A DNA stretch of 64,000 bases. Origin: AP-15 sp963812675 (lineage in GTDB: Bacteria > Pseudomonadota > Alphaproteobacteria > ATCC43930 > CGMCC-115725). A program made the translations under genes and the position numbers. The stretch lies in contig CAWEWR010000020.1 in the NCBI GenBank assembly GCA_963812675.1, positions 1 through 64,000 of the forward strand. Reading direction: 5' to 3'. Positions 15,398-24,411 of this stretch are shown one piece after another. The notes beneath the pieces are model-generated. The model ran no database searches. It saw nothing but the letters and a program-made list of their open reading frames with translations, and was not told where the DNA came from. Position 1 is the stretch's first letter. Every line of letters starts with the position of its first letter.

Positions 15398-18300
15398 TTA
15401 TTCAGCGGCCTTCTCGGGTATCGGGCGCTCAGGTATCACGGGTTTCCCGGATTTTGACAGGCTCTTGACCCGCTCCCGCAGGGTTTGGAACAGCACGTAG
15501 AGGCCTGGGATCACAAAGATCCCGAGAAAGCTCGCGGCCACCATTCCGCCGAACACCGCGGTGCCGACGGCGCGGATCGTCGCCCGGCCGGCGCCAGTGG
15601 CGATGACGAGCGGTACCAGACCGGCGATGAATGCGAAGGAGGTCATCATGACCGCGCGGAACCGCAGCCGGGCGGCTTCGATCGCGGCAGCGACGATCTC
15701 CTGCCCTTCGCGCCGCTGCTCCATCGCAAATTCGATGATCAGAATCGCGTTCTTGGCGGCGAGCGCTATCAGCACCACAATCCCGATCTGCGCGTAAATG
15801 TTGTTGTCCAGCCCGAACAGCTTCAGAGCGGCCATCGCGCCAAACAGGCCGACGACGACCGACAGCAATGCCGCCACCGGTATCGTCCAGCTCTCGTAGA
15901 GGCCGACGAGAAACAAGTAGGCAAACACTATTGCCAGATCGAGGATCGAGCCGGTCTGCCCTGCCGCCGCCTTTTCCTGCAGCGCCGTCCCGGTCCATTC
16001 GTAGGAGTACCCATTGGGCAGGGTAGTGGCAGCAACAGCCTGCATCGCCGCGAGCGCCTGGCCCGACGAGTATCCGGGCGCCGGACCGCCATTGATCGTG
16101 ACCGAGCGTAAATTGTTGTAGCGAATGATCGATGCGGGCGCGGTGATCAGCTCGACATCCGCAACCGCTCGCAGCGGTACCAGATCGCCCTGCGCGGTTC
16201 GCACGCGCACCTTGAAAATATCTTCTACTCCCTTGCGATCGGCTGCGTCCGCCTGAACCTTGACTTGCCAAGTGCGGCCAAAGCGGTTGAAGTCGTTGAC
16301 GTAGGTGCCGCCCATCGTCGTCTGTAAAGCGCTGAAGATGTCGCCGATAGAGACGCCGAGGGTCTCGGCACGCTGACGGTCGAGTTTCAAATAAACCTGC
16401 GGCGTCGAGGCCCCGTAGGTCGTGTAGACGCCCGCGAGTGCAGGGTCTTGGTTCGCCGCGATGACCAATCCCTCGGCGACGGCTGCGATATCCTTCGGTG
16501 TCGCTCCGGCCAGGCTCTGCAATTGCAATTCGAAACCTGCGGCATTGCCGAGACCGGAGATCGGCGGCGGATTGAATGCTATGACATTCGCAGCCGCGAT
16601 CTGGCGGAATACGGGGCGCAGCTCGGCCAATGCGGAGAAGACCGATAGCGACGAATTTGTCCTTTCGTCGAACGGCTTAAGCCCGACAATGAAGAGTCCT
16701 TTATTGGGCAGCGCGAGGCCGTCTATGAGGCTATAGCCTGCAATGCTGAGAACGCTCTGCGTCCACGGCCGGTTTTGGATCAGATCCTCGACCTGCGCCA
16801 CAACCTTGTTCGTGCGGTTCAAGGAGGCCGCGTCCGGCAACTGCACTTCGGCGAAGAACGCGCCCTGATCCTCGTCGGGCAGGAAACCCGTCGGGACGAT
16901 TTTGGCGAGCCAGCCGGTCCCCAGCGCAAAAGCGACTACTAGCGCAGCGGTGATCAGCGCCCGGCGCGCCAGCGGTCGAACCAGCCCCACATACCCGTCC
17001 CGGCTCTTGTCGATGCCGCGTTGGAGCCAGGCGATCAGCCCTCGCGGATGACCGCGGTGCCGCAGCAATACCGCGCACAACGCCGGCGAGAGGCTCAGAG
17101 CGTTGATTGCCGAGATCAGCATCGAGACCGATACGGCGACCGCAAATTGCTGATAAAGCTGGCCAGTGATGCCGGGGATGAAGGCGGTCGGCACGAAGAC
17201 GGAGAGCAGGACGAGGGTGATCGCGATTATCGGCGCGGTCACCAGTCCCATCGCCTTTTCTGTGGCCTCCGCCGGGGTCAGCTGAGGCTCCGTCTCGAGA
17301 ATATGCTCGACCGCCTCGACGACGACTATGGCATCGTCGACAACGATACCGATCGCCAGTACCAGGGCGAGCAGAGAGATCGTATTGGCCGAGAAACCCA
17401 GCGCCAGCATCACCGCAAACGTGCCGACCAGCGCGACCGGCACGGCGATGATCGGGATCAGGGTCGCACGCAAATTCCCGAGAAAAATGAAGACCACGAT
17501 GCCGACGAGCACAAAGGCTTCGAGCAGCGTCTTTTGCACCTTGTGGATCATCGCATCGACAAAGACGGTCGTGTCGTACATCACGTCGTAGGCGACGTCT
17601 TCCGGCAGGCGCGGCTCGATCTCCTTCAGCGCCTTCTTGACGCCCGCGGCGACAGCGATCGCGTTGGCGCCGGGGGATTGGTAGATCGTGATCGCCTCGG
17701 CCGGCTTGCCATTATAGCGAGCGAGGCTGTCGGCCGATTTCGAGCCGAGCTCGGCGCGGGCAATGTCTTTGATGCGGACCACGCCGCCATCCGGATTGGC
17801 CCGAACGATGATGTTGTTGAACTCCTCCACCGTGGTCAGCCGGCCCTGCGTGGTGATGTTCAATTGAAACTCGACATCGGGCACGAGCGGCGCTGCCCCA
17901 ACCCGGCCGACTGCGGCTTGCGTATTCTGCGAGTTGATCGCATTGATGACGTCTTGCGGCGTGATGTCGAGGCTCGCCATCCGGTCGAGGTTCAGCCAGA
18001 TCCGCATCGAGTATTCGAGATCGCCCAATTGCTTCGCGTCGCCGACACCCTTCACCCGCTTCAAGGTATCGACGAGATTTATCTTCGCGTAATTCGACAG
18101 AAACAACGCATCGCGGCTGCCCTTCGGCGAATAGATCGCGACGACCTGCAGCAGTGAGGTCGATTGCTTCTGCGTTGTGAGGCCGTTGCGCTGCACCTCG
18201 GGCGGCAATAGCGCGAGCGCCTGGTTGACCCGGTTGGTCACGTTCACGGTGTTGAGGTCGGGGTCGCTGCCGACCTCGAACGTGACGGTGAGATTGTAGG

Positions 18301-18562
18301 TACCGTCGCCGCCGGAGGTCGACTTCATGTAGATCATCCGGTCGACGCCATTGACCTGCGCTTCGATGACCTGCGCGACGCTTTCCTCGACCGCCTCTGC
18401 CGATGCCCCGGGATATAGAGCGCTGACCTGCACCTGCGGCGGGACGATGTCGGGGAACTGCGCGATCGGAAGCGCCCCTAGCGCGATCACTCCGGCAATC
18501 GAAATGACGATCGAGATGACGATGGCGAGCCGCGGCCGGTGAATGAAGACGGACGAAATCAT
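15398..18562 (-). CDS. RND efflux transporter, inner-membrane HAE-1 type
   Basis: 1054 residues, the usual length of AcrB/MexB/MexF. The N-terminus MISSVFIHRPRLAIV begins the first helix. The duplicated 12-helix layout is visible with two large periplasmic loops. The proton-relay aspartates are present in helix 4 (GIVVDDAIVVVE), and the PGASAEAVEESVAQVIE porter segment is present. It would export hydrophobic compounds or drugs using the proton gradient, together with the adaptor encoded 16 nt upstream. No outer-membrane factor gene and no dedicated regulator lie next to the pair. Confidence 0.95.
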   Translation of the reverse strand: MISSVFIHRPRLAIVISIVISIAGVIALGALPIAQFPDIVPPQVQVSALYPGASAEAVEESVAQVIEAQVNGVDRMIYMKSTSGGDGTYNLTVTFEVGSDPDLNTVNVTNRVNQALALLPPEVQRNGLTTQKQSTSLLQVVAIYSPKGSRDALFLSNYAKINLVDTLKRVKGVGDAKQLGDLEYSMRIWLNLDRMASLDITPQDVINAINSQNTQAAVGRVGAAPLVPDVEFQLNITTQGRLTTVEEFNNIIVRANPDGGVVRIKDIARAELGSKSADSLARYNGKPAEAITIYQSPGANAIAVAAGVKKALKEIEPRLPEDVAYDVMYDTTVFVDAMIHKVQKTLLEAFVLVGIVVFIFLGNLRATLIPIIAVPVALVGTFAVMLALGFSANTISLLALVLAIGIVVDDAIVVVEAVEHILETEPQLTPAEATEKAMGLVTAPIIAITLVLLSVFVPTAFIPGITGQLYQQFAVAVSVSMLISAINALSLSPALCAVLLRHRGHPRGLIAWLQRGIDKSRDGYVGLVRPLARRALITAALVVAFALGTGWLAKIVPTGFLPDEDQGAFFAEVQLPDAASLNRTNKVVAQVEDLIQNRPWTQSVLSIAGYSLIDGLALPNKGLFIVGLKPFDERTNSSLSVFSALAELRPVFRQIAAANVIAFNPPPISGLGNAAGFELQLQSLAGATPKDIAAVAEGLVIAANQDPALAGVYTTYGASTPQVYLKLDRQRAETLGVSIGDIFSALQTTMGGTYVNDFNRFGRTWQVKVQADAADRKGVEDIFKVRVRTAQGDLVPLRAVADVELITAPASIIRYNNLRSVTINGGPAPGYSSGQALAAMQAVAATTLPNGYSYEWTGTALQEKAAAGQTGSILDLAIVFAYLFLVGLYESWTIPVAALLSVVVGLFGAMAALKLFGLDNNIYAQIGIVVLIALAAKNAILIIEFAMEQRREGQEIVAAAIEAARLRFRAVMMTSFAFIAGLVPLVIATGAGRATIRAVGTAVFGGMVAASFLGIFVIPGLYVLFQTLRERVKSLSKSGKPVIPERPIPEKAAE

Positions 18563-18578
18563 CGCGGGTCCCCGCTTC

Positions 18579-19697
18579 TCAACCGGCCGGTGACGGCGCC
18601 GTTTGCGGCGCTACGGTCATCCCGGAGCGGATGCGCTGCTGCCCCTGGACGATGACGCGTTCACCGGGCTTCAGTCCGTCATCGACGACCGCCAGCCCAT
18701 TGCGCCCGGTTCCCAGGGTTACGCGGCGCTGATCGACCTTGTTGTCGTCCCCGACTACGAACACGTAAGGGCCGGTTTGATCGATAGCGATGGCGGATTC
18801 CGGGATCACGACCACCTTGTCGCCGCCCTTCTCTTCGATGATCACTCGAACCGTCTGGCCGGTCGTCAGAATATCGTCGGGATTGGGGAACATCGCCCGG
18901 ACGGTCTGACCGTCGGTGCGCGGGTTGACCTGAACATCGAGAAAATCGATGCGGCCCGGCTCGCTGTAGATCGAGCCGTTGGCCAGCCGGACATGGGCCC
19001 GCACCTTTCCAGTCACCTCGAAGTCGCGGGCTTCGAGCATCTCGCGTTGCGTTACGGGGAAGAGGACCTGCATCGGGTCGTCTTCGACCACTGTCGCCAG
19101 CACGCCGGTGTCCGGCCCGACGAGATTGCCCGGTGAGACGGCGGCGCGTCCGATCCTCCCGCTGATCGGGGTCTTGATGTCGGTGTAGGAGAGCTGGATT
19201 TGCGCGTCGCGGAGGTTCGCCTCGGCTTCCATGACGGCTGCTTTGGCCTGGCCTTGCTCGGCGGTGCGCTGGTCGAGCTGGGCGACCGGCGCGTTGCCCT
19301 TGCGGGTGAGTTCGGCGGTGCGTGCCAATTGCTGATCGGCGTTGGCGAGTTTCGCCTGGGCGGCGGCAAGCTGCGCCTTGCGCTGGTCGACCGCAGCTTC
19401 GAACGGTTCCTTCTCGATCGTGAAGACGACTTGGCCCTCTTTGACCGCGTCGCCTTCCTTGAACAGGCGGGACCCCAGAAACCCCTGCACCCGCGCCCGC
19501 AGATCGACCTTTTCGAGCGCCTCCGCGCGTCCGACAAACTCGGCCTGTTTGGCCATCGACCGCAATTCGGCCGGCTGGACCAGAACCGCCGGCGGTGGTC
19601 CGGCCTGCTGCGCACTCGCCGGCAAACCGGCCAGCGCCGCAAGCTCTGTCGCGAAAATCGAAAGGAATTGCGTCAACCTCATAATACCTGCCACCAT
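18579..19697 (-). CDS. RND efflux periplasmic adaptor subunit (membrane fusion protein)
   Basis: 372 residues from ATG 19697 (an alternative ATG is at 19682). The open frame extends to 20048, but that extension runs through repeat-like DNA and is not credible. A signal sequence ends at LPASAQQ. Then come the lipoyl-like half motifs (VGRAEALEKVDLRARVQGFL and TDIKTPISGRIGRAAVSPG), separated by an alpha-helical hairpin rich in Ala, Gln and Lys, and the beta-barrel region with GQTVRVIIEEKGG. It links the RND pump to an outer-membrane channel. It is the first gene of the pump operon. Confidence 0.93.
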   Translation of the reverse strand: MVAGIMRLTQFLSIFATELAALAGLPASAQQAGPPPAVLVQPAELRSMAKQAEFVGRAEALEKVDLRARVQGFLGSRLFKEGDAVKEGQVVFTIEKEPFEAAVDQRKAQLAAAQAKLANADQQLARTAELTRKGNAPVAQLDQRTAEQGQAKAAVMEAEANLRDAQIQLSYTDIKTPISGRIGRAAVSPGNLVGPDTGVLATVVEDDPMQVLFPVTQREMLEARDFEVTGKVRAHVRLANGSIYSEPGRIDFLDVQVNPRTDGQTVRAMFPNPDDILTTGQTVRVIIEEKGGDKVVVIPESAIAIDQTGPYVFVVGDDNKVDQRRVTLGTGRNGLAVVDDGLKPGERVIVQGQQRIRSGMTVAPQTAPSPAG

Positions 19698-19792
19698 TAC
19701 CTTGCTTTCCCGGCGAAAGCCGGGACCCATGTCGGAAATGGGCACCGGCCTTCGCCGGTGTGACAATATAGAAAAAGAATTACAGGTAGACC

Positions 19793-20464
19793 TCAATCGA
19801 GCAGCGAAACCGCGCCGCTTGCGAGGTCGTAATATCCGGCGGCTATTTTGAGTTGATTCTGCTTGATCTGCCCGGCGAGCACGGGGGAGGACTGTCGCAA
19901 TAAAGCCGCTTGGATTCTCGCATTGGCCTTGATTGCCGCAACGAGATCGGAGCCGGCTTGATCGACGGCGGGTCGGATGTAGCGGTAAAGGGCGCTGATC
20001 TGGCCGGGAACCGCCTTTGCTTCGATCGAGGCCTTCACCGCACCGCAATCGGCGTGGCCCAGCACGACGATCGCCTTGGTGCCGAGCACCGCGACACCGT
20101 ATTCGAGGCTGGCGATGATCGCCGAGGTGGCGATATTGCCGGCGACCCGCGTCACGAACACGTGCCCGATGCTCTGGTCGAAGATCAGCTCGACCGGCAC
20201 CCGCAAATCGGCGCAGGACAGCACGGCGGCAAACGGCTCCTGTTTTTCGACGGTTTTCGCTTTCAGCATGTCGAGGTCCTCGGTGAACGAGGTCAGGCGG
20301 CCTTCGGCAAATCGCTGGTTGCCGTCGATCAGCTGTTGCAATGCCGCCTCGGGGCTCAATGCGGTTTGCGCCCGAATGGCGGTTCTCGGGATGAGCCCCG
20401 AGACCCCGGCTGCCACAGCCGATGTCAGCGCTGTGCAGACAAATTCACGCCTGGAATGGAGCAT
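19793..20464 (-). CDS. Beta-class carbonic anhydrase with N-terminal twin-arginine signal
   Basis: 223 residues. Zinc ligands of the beta class are visible: Cys84 in SCADLR, with the Asp86-Arg88 dyad, then His137 and Cys140 in GHADCGA. It would interconvert CO2 and bicarbonate. The N-terminus (HSRREFVCTAL, then a hydrophobic stretch to about IRAQT) looks like a Tat signal, so the enzyme is probably periplasmic, which is not the rule for beta carbonic anhydrases. It lies 9 nt after an SDR gene on the same strand. The downstream pump operon is separated by about 95 nt of repeat-like DNA. Confidence 0.92.
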   Translation of the reverse strand: MLHSRREFVCTALTSAVAAGVSGLIPRTAIRAQTALSPEAALQQLIDGNQRFAEGRLTSFTEDLDMLKAKTVEKQEPFAAVLSCADLRVPVELIFDQSIGHVFVTRVAGNIATSAIIASLEYGVAVLGTKAIVVLGHADCGAVKASIEAKAVPGQISALYRYIRPAVDQAGSDLVAAIKANARIQAALLRQSSPVLAGQIKQNQLKIAAGYYDLASGAVSLLD

Positions 20465-20473
20465 CCTTGCACC

Positions 20474-21334
20474 TCATAAGCCGACCAGCCGCGCGCTTTC
20501 CTCCCATAACCGGCGAGCGAGGTCGTTGTCGAGTGCCGCCGGGTCGGGCTGTGTTAGGACTTTGCGGATGACATAGCCGCCGTGGAACGGTTTGGGATCC
20601 GGCACCGTAGCGAGAAATACCGGTGTCTCGGCACCCTTCTCGGGGCTGAGCATAAACGGCTTCGCCACGCGCCATCCCAGCTCGAGGAGGCCGCCGCGCT
20701 GGCCGATCCCCGTGGCGACGAAACCGGGATGCAGGCAGGTGGCGACGATCTGGTTCGGATCGAGCCGCGACGCCAGCTCCCGGGTGAACAGGATGTTGCA
20801 AAGTTTGGAGCGGCCGTAGGCCCGCATCATCGTCCAGTCGGCCGGGCGTGTGATATGGGCGACATCGAGGCGGTTGCGGCGATGTGCTTCCGACGCGACG
20901 GTGACGATGCGCGCCGGCGCCGAGGCCCTGAGGCGGTCCAGCAACAGATTGGTCAACAGGAACGGTGCGAGGTGATTGACCGCAAAGGTCAGCTCGAAAC
21001 CGTCCGCCGAAAGTCGGTATTGCGGCGAAAAGAGGCCGGCATTGTTGACCAGCACGTCGAGCCGGTCGTGCCCGGCCAGAATCTCGTCCGCCAGCCGCCG
21101 CACTTCCGCGAGACGCGAAAAATCGGCGAGCGCCATATCGACCCGGTCCGAGCCCGAGCGCTCGCCGACCCGCCGGCGCGCCTGCTCGGTCCGCGCGCGG
21201 TCGCGGCCGGCCATCACGACCCGCATCCCGCTGCGGGCAAGACCCAGCGCGGTGTGCAATCCGATCCCGGAACTCGCCCCAGTCACGACCGCGACCCGTT
21301 GCGCCCTGTCTTCAGCATCAACGATAATGTCCAT
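20474..21334 (-). CDS. SDR family oxidoreductase, retinol-dehydrogenase-like
   Basis: 286 residues. Nucleotide motif VTGASSGIG (17-25), NNAG (about 97-100), and the active-site YGRSK (about 173-177) with the late LHPGFVATGIG segment. The long form with a C-terminal extension resembles the retinol dehydrogenase/WW-domain oxidoreductase-like SDRs, which act on varied lipophilic ketones or alcohols. The gene leads the carbonic anhydrase gene by 9 nt, so they are probably one transcript. A weak promoter-like pair (TTGTCT and TCATAA, 18-nt spacing) lies upstream at about 21411-21382 on this strand. Confidence 0.9.
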   Translation of the reverse strand: MDIIVDAEDRAQRVAVVTGASSGIGLHTALGLARSGMRVVMAGRDRARTEQARRRVGERSGSDRVDMALADFSRLAEVRRLADEILAGHDRLDVLVNNAGLFSPQYRLSADGFELTFAVNHLAPFLLTNLLLDRLRASAPARIVTVASEAHRRNRLDVAHITRPADWTMMRAYGRSKLCNILFTRELASRLDPNQIVATCLHPGFVATGIGQRGGLLELGWRVAKPFMLSPEKGAETPVFLATVPDPKPFHGGYVIRKVLTQPDPAALDNDLARRLWEESARLVGL

Positions 21335-21657
21335 CTCCTTTTAGCCCGGATTAGGTTTTAAAAAGGGCCGCGGAACTGTCCATTATGACAAATTTTATCA
21401 AGTAAAAGACAAGTCCTTGCGCTAACGATGGAGAGTTTTTCGACTGCCCGGCACCGACGGCGAAAACGATTGGGCTGTACCCCTCTCACGGGTCGCCCAT
21501 CCGAGCGGTTCGAGAAACCGTTTGCTGCGTCATGCTGATGCGCCGGCTCGTCCTCCGGAGCCTCATGCAGCGACGACAAAATTGCCATAATCACATGGTA
21601 TCCGTCTCCAGAGGGCATCCGGCGGCGGGCGTCACGATGACCGATCGAGGTGGAGCG
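21335..21657. other. 323-nt gene-less region
   Basis: It lies between the SDR gene (leftward) and the DUF5681 remnant (rightward). The left half is AT-richer than its neighbours (around 21353-21412) and could hold the SDR promoter. A short frame with ATG codons runs from 21532 into the DUF5681 gene but has no ribosome-binding site and no recognisable protein signature. Nothing else was recognised. Confidence 0.5.
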
Positions 21658-21978
21658 ATGACTAATATTTCTCTGCAGAAAACAGCAACGACAGCTAAAA
21701 GGGTTCGAGGTCGACCTTTTGCGAAGGGGCGGTCCGGAAACCCCGGCGGCCGGCCTCGGGGCTCGATCAACCGGTCTACTCGGGCGGCGCAGCTGTTGCT
21801 CGATGGCCACGCTCCCGATACAGCGGAAGACAGCAAACCGACCGCGGAATTGCCGCTGTTACTGCGCCCCGCCGCGGCGCTCCAACCCAGGATTTCCGCG
21901 ACGGAGCGAAGCCGATCGCTCTATTTTCGCTGCAAAAAACAGCAAAAACAGCGGTGCGAAGCGGGCGAGGGACTCTAA
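21658..21978 (+). pseudogene. DUF5681-domain protein, apparently a degraded or truncated copy
   Basis: ATG 21658 has GGAG 2-5 nt upstream. Residues 15-50 carry the DUF5681 signature (RGRPFAKGRSGNPGGRPRG, then SINRSTRAAQLLLDG). This domain usually starts a longer protein encoded near phage terminase genes. Here the similarity stops after LLLDG, and the remaining 50 residues are low-complexity and rich in Arg, Pro and Lys. A second stretch coding SLQKTAKTA in another frame (21928-21955) repeats the start of the gene, which suggests rearrangement. It is probably a prophage or mobile-element relic, though a short functional protein is not excluded. Its end overlaps the convergent gene by 4 nt. 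Confidence 0.55.
21673..21695 (+). repeat. Imperfect direct repeat within the DUF5681 remnant, first copy
   Basis: The 23 bases here (beginning CTGCAGAAAACAGC) recur at 21930-21952 (beginning CTGCAAAAAACAGC) with 20 of 23 positions identical, 257 nt apart and in a different reading frame. In both, the translated frame reads SLQKTA. The pair suggests a collapsed tandem duplication or an unequal deletion in this gene. Confidence 0.6.
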
Positions 21979-22841
21979 CCGGCCCGCATATACTTCTCTT
22001 CGAGTGCGCGCCAGCGGGCGGTGCCGACGGCGTCTTCGCGCTCCTGGAAGGTGGCGAGGTCGCGTTCGATGCGGCTGGTGTCGCCGTCCGCCTTCAATGC
22101 CGCCAGCACCTTTTGCGCTGCGCGGATCGCGGCGCGATGGGTCTGCGAGGGGTAGATGCCGAGGCGGAAGCCCATCGCCTCCAATTCGCTCGCCGGCACC
22201 ATCGGCGTCTTGCCGCCCTCGAATACGTTGACCAGGGCAGGGCCGGCAACTTGGCGCGCGACGATGCGCAATTCGTCGATATTCTGCGGCGCCTCGACAA
22301 AGCCGACATCGGCGCCGGCTTCGAGATACGCGTTGACGCGGTCGATCGAGGCCTGCAGACCCTCGATGGCGCGCGCATCCGAGCGGGCGATGATGACCAA
22401 ATCGGGGTCCTGCCGGGTATCGACGGCGGCGCGGATCTTGCCGACCATCTCGTCGAGGCCGATGACCTCCTTGCCCTCGTAATGGCCGCATTTCTTGGGG
22501 GAGACCTGATCCTCGATGTGGAACGCGGCGACCCCCGACTTCTCGTACTCGCGGACCGTGCGGATCACGTTGATCGCATTGCCGTAGCCGGTGTCGGCAT
22601 CGGCGATGACCGGGACGCCGACCGCCTCGACCGTTAGCCCGATAAAGCGGACATTCTCAGATAAGGTGAGCAGGCCGAGATCGGGATAGCCGTTCGCCCG
22701 CGAATAGCCGCCGCCGGTCAGATAGACTGCCTCGAACCCGGCCTGCTCGACGAGCCGCGCCGTCAAGGTGTCATAGGCCCCCGGCGCCATCGTGTAGCCG
22801 TGCCGAGCAATCAGGGCTCTCATTCTCTGCCGTGGCGTCAT
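21975..22841 (-). CDS. Isocitrate lyase/PEP mutase family enzyme
   Basis: 288 residues from ATG 22841, preferred because AAGGAG lies 6 nt upstream (a further in-frame ATG is at 22871). The PEP-mutase/isocitrate lyase barrel is recognisable: GAYDTLTARLVEQAGF, the metal-binding ADADTGYGN, AFHIEDQVSPKKCGH with the loop cysteine, and IIARSDAR. The family includes methylisocitrate lyase, oxaloacetate decarboxylase, carboxyphosphonoenolpyruvate mutase and 2,3-dimethylmalate lyase. The KKCGH loop favours a C-C lyase over the phosphomutase. It is divergent from the Liv operon, which might point to shared regulation. Confidence 0.88.
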   Translation of the reverse strand: MTPRQRMRALIARHGYTMAPGAYDTLTARLVEQAGFEAVYLTGGGYSRANGYPDLGLLTLSENVRFIGLTVEAVGVPVIADADTGYGNAINVIRTVREYEKSGVAAFHIEDQVSPKKCGHYEGKEVIGLDEMVGKIRAAVDTRQDPDLVIIARSDARAIEGLQASIDRVNAYLEAGADVGFVEAPQNIDELRIVARQVAGPALVNVFEGGKTPMVPASELEAMGFRLGIYPSQTHRAAIRAAQKVLAALKADGDTSRIERDLATFQEREDAVGTARWRALEEKYMRAG

Positions 22842-22987
22842 CGGGCGCTCCTTCAACTTTTCGTCAGGCATCTGATCCGTCAGGGGAATCCGCTTTCTTT
22901 TCGGGGCGCTCTGTGGCCATAAGGGGTGCCGCTTGGCGTGAGTGCAAACAGAGCAACCACAACAGCCATGCCTGGGAGGAGATGATT

Positions 22988-24250
22988 ATGATTAGCGGAG
23001 TTCAATCGGGAAAGCTCGACCGTCGAACTATCATCAAGGCGGCTGCGGGCGCCGGTATCGCGCAACTGGCAGCGCCCTTCGCGATTACCGCTCGCGCCGC
23101 CGACGAGGTCAAGTTCGGGCTCAACGATCCGCTGACCGGCACCTACGCGGAGCTCGGCAAGAACGAGCAGATCGGCTGCCAATTGGCGATCGAGCAGATC
23201 AATGCCAAAGGCGGGATTCTCGGCCGCCAAGCCCAGTTGCTCGTCGAGGATTCGACAAGCGCCGATACCGGCATTGCGGTCCAGAAAGCCCGCAAGCTGA
23301 TCGAGCGCGACAAAGTCGATTTCCTGCTCGGCAATGTCAACTCGGCGATGGCGATCGCGCTCGGCCAGGTGTCCAACGAACTCAAGAAATTGCACATCGT
23401 AACTGGCGGCCATACCAACTCGGTCACCGGTAGCGATTGTCATTGGAACGTCTTTCGGGTTTGCAACACGACGCGCATGGAGACCAACTCGGTGTCCAAA
23501 ACCTTGTTCACCAAATACGGCAAGAAGTGGTACTTCATCACGCCCGATTACGCGTTCGGCCACACCTTGCAGCAAGGCTTCGAGGCGAGCCTCAAGCAGT
23601 TCGGCGGCACCGAGGTCGGCGCCTCTCTGACGCCGCTCGGCGCCACCGATTTCTCGTCCTATCTGATCCAGGCACAGGCGGCGGCTCCAGACGTTATCGT
23701 CTTTCTGCTCGCCGGCCAGGACATGGTCAACGGGCTGAAGCAGGCGGTGCAGTTCGGTCTCGACAAGCGCTTCCATATCGCCGGCGCGCAGCAAGAATTG
23801 GAGGTGCTCGAAGGTCTGCCGCCCGATGCGCGCATCGGCACCTGGGTATTCGAATGGTATTGGGTGCAGCCCGACGTGCCGCACGTGAAGGAATTCGTCG
23901 CCGATATCCGAAAGGTCAATGGCGGCAAGGTGCCGACGGCGCGCCACTGGTTCGGCTATGTCGCGGCCTGGACCTGTGCGCTCGTTGCCAACGAGCAAAA
24001 GACCCTCGACCCGGTCAAGCTGGCGAAGGCGCTCGAAAATTTCAAATTGCCGCCGGAGATCGCGCTGATGCCGTACGACACGTTCTATCGCGCCGGCGAT
24101 CACCAGCTGATGCCGACCCTCTATGTCGGGAACGCGGTCGAAAAGGGCTCGGACCCCGAGGATCTCTTCAAGGTGGACGAGCTGGTCAAGGGCGTCGACG
24201 CCGCCTTGCCGGTGGCCGAGACCGGCTGCCATCTGAGCTGGCCGGCCTGA
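22988..24250 (+). CDS. Branched-chain amino acid-type ABC transporter substrate-binding protein (LivK family)
   Basis: 420 residues from ATG 22988; GGGAGGAG lies about 7 nt upstream, while the ATG at 22982 touches it. A Tat-like signal is present (DRRTIIKAAAGAGIAQL, cleavage near ARA). The mature part shows the type-I periplasmic binding fold of the HAAT family: FGLNDPLTGTYAELGKNEQIG, AIEQINAKGGILGR, and VDFLLGNVNSAMA. It binds an amino acid or related small carboxylate and delivers it to the LivHMGF genes that follow. A palindromic repeat (24261-24396) separates it from the permease gene, a common way to set higher binding-protein levels. Confidence 0.93.
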   Translation: MISGVQSGKLDRRTIIKAAAGAGIAQLAAPFAITARAADEVKFGLNDPLTGTYAELGKNEQIGCQLAIEQINAKGGILGRQAQLLVEDSTSADTGIAVQKARKLIERDKVDFLLGNVNSAMAIALGQVSNELKKLHIVTGGHTNSVTGSDCHWNVFRVCNTTRMETNSVSKTLFTKYGKKWYFITPDYAFGHTLQQGFEASLKQFGGTEVGASLTPLGATDFSSYLIQAQAAAPDVIVFLLAGQDMVNGLKQAVQFGLDKRFHIAGAQQELEVLEGLPPDARIGTWVFEWYWVQPDVPHVKEFVADIRKVNGGKVPTARHWFGYVAAWTCALVANEQKTLDPVKLAKALENFKLPPEIALMPYDTFYRAGDHQLMPTLYVGNAVEKGSDPEDLFKVDELVKGVDAALPVAETGCHLSWPA

Positions 24251-24260
24251 GACCGTGATA

Positions 24261-24396
24261 CCCTCACCCACCCAGCCCTGCCGGGCTGGGTCCCCCCTCT
24301 CCCGCAATGCGGGAGAGGGGCTTGAGCCTGTGCACTTTTTAGCCCCTCTCCCGCATTGCGGGAGAGGGTGCCGAGCGCAGCGAGGCGGGTGAGGGT
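24261..24396. repeat. Composite palindromic intergenic repeat, copy B
   Basis: It has the same order as copy A: CCCTCACCCA, a CCCAGCCC/GGGCTGGG hairpin, two CTCTCCCGCA-TGCGGGAGAG palindromes (about 24297-24318 and 24346-24367), then CCGAGCGCAGCGAGGCGGGTGAGGGT. It sits between livK and livH in the operon. Confidence 0.82.
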
Positions 24397-24411
24397 TCCG
24401 CGCAATAACGG

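Noticed and set aside
18579..20048. A 489-residue adaptor protein using the full open frame
   Set aside because: The N-terminal 117 residues run through repeat-like DNA and the end of the carbonic anhydrase gene; the signal peptide begins at 19697 or 19682.
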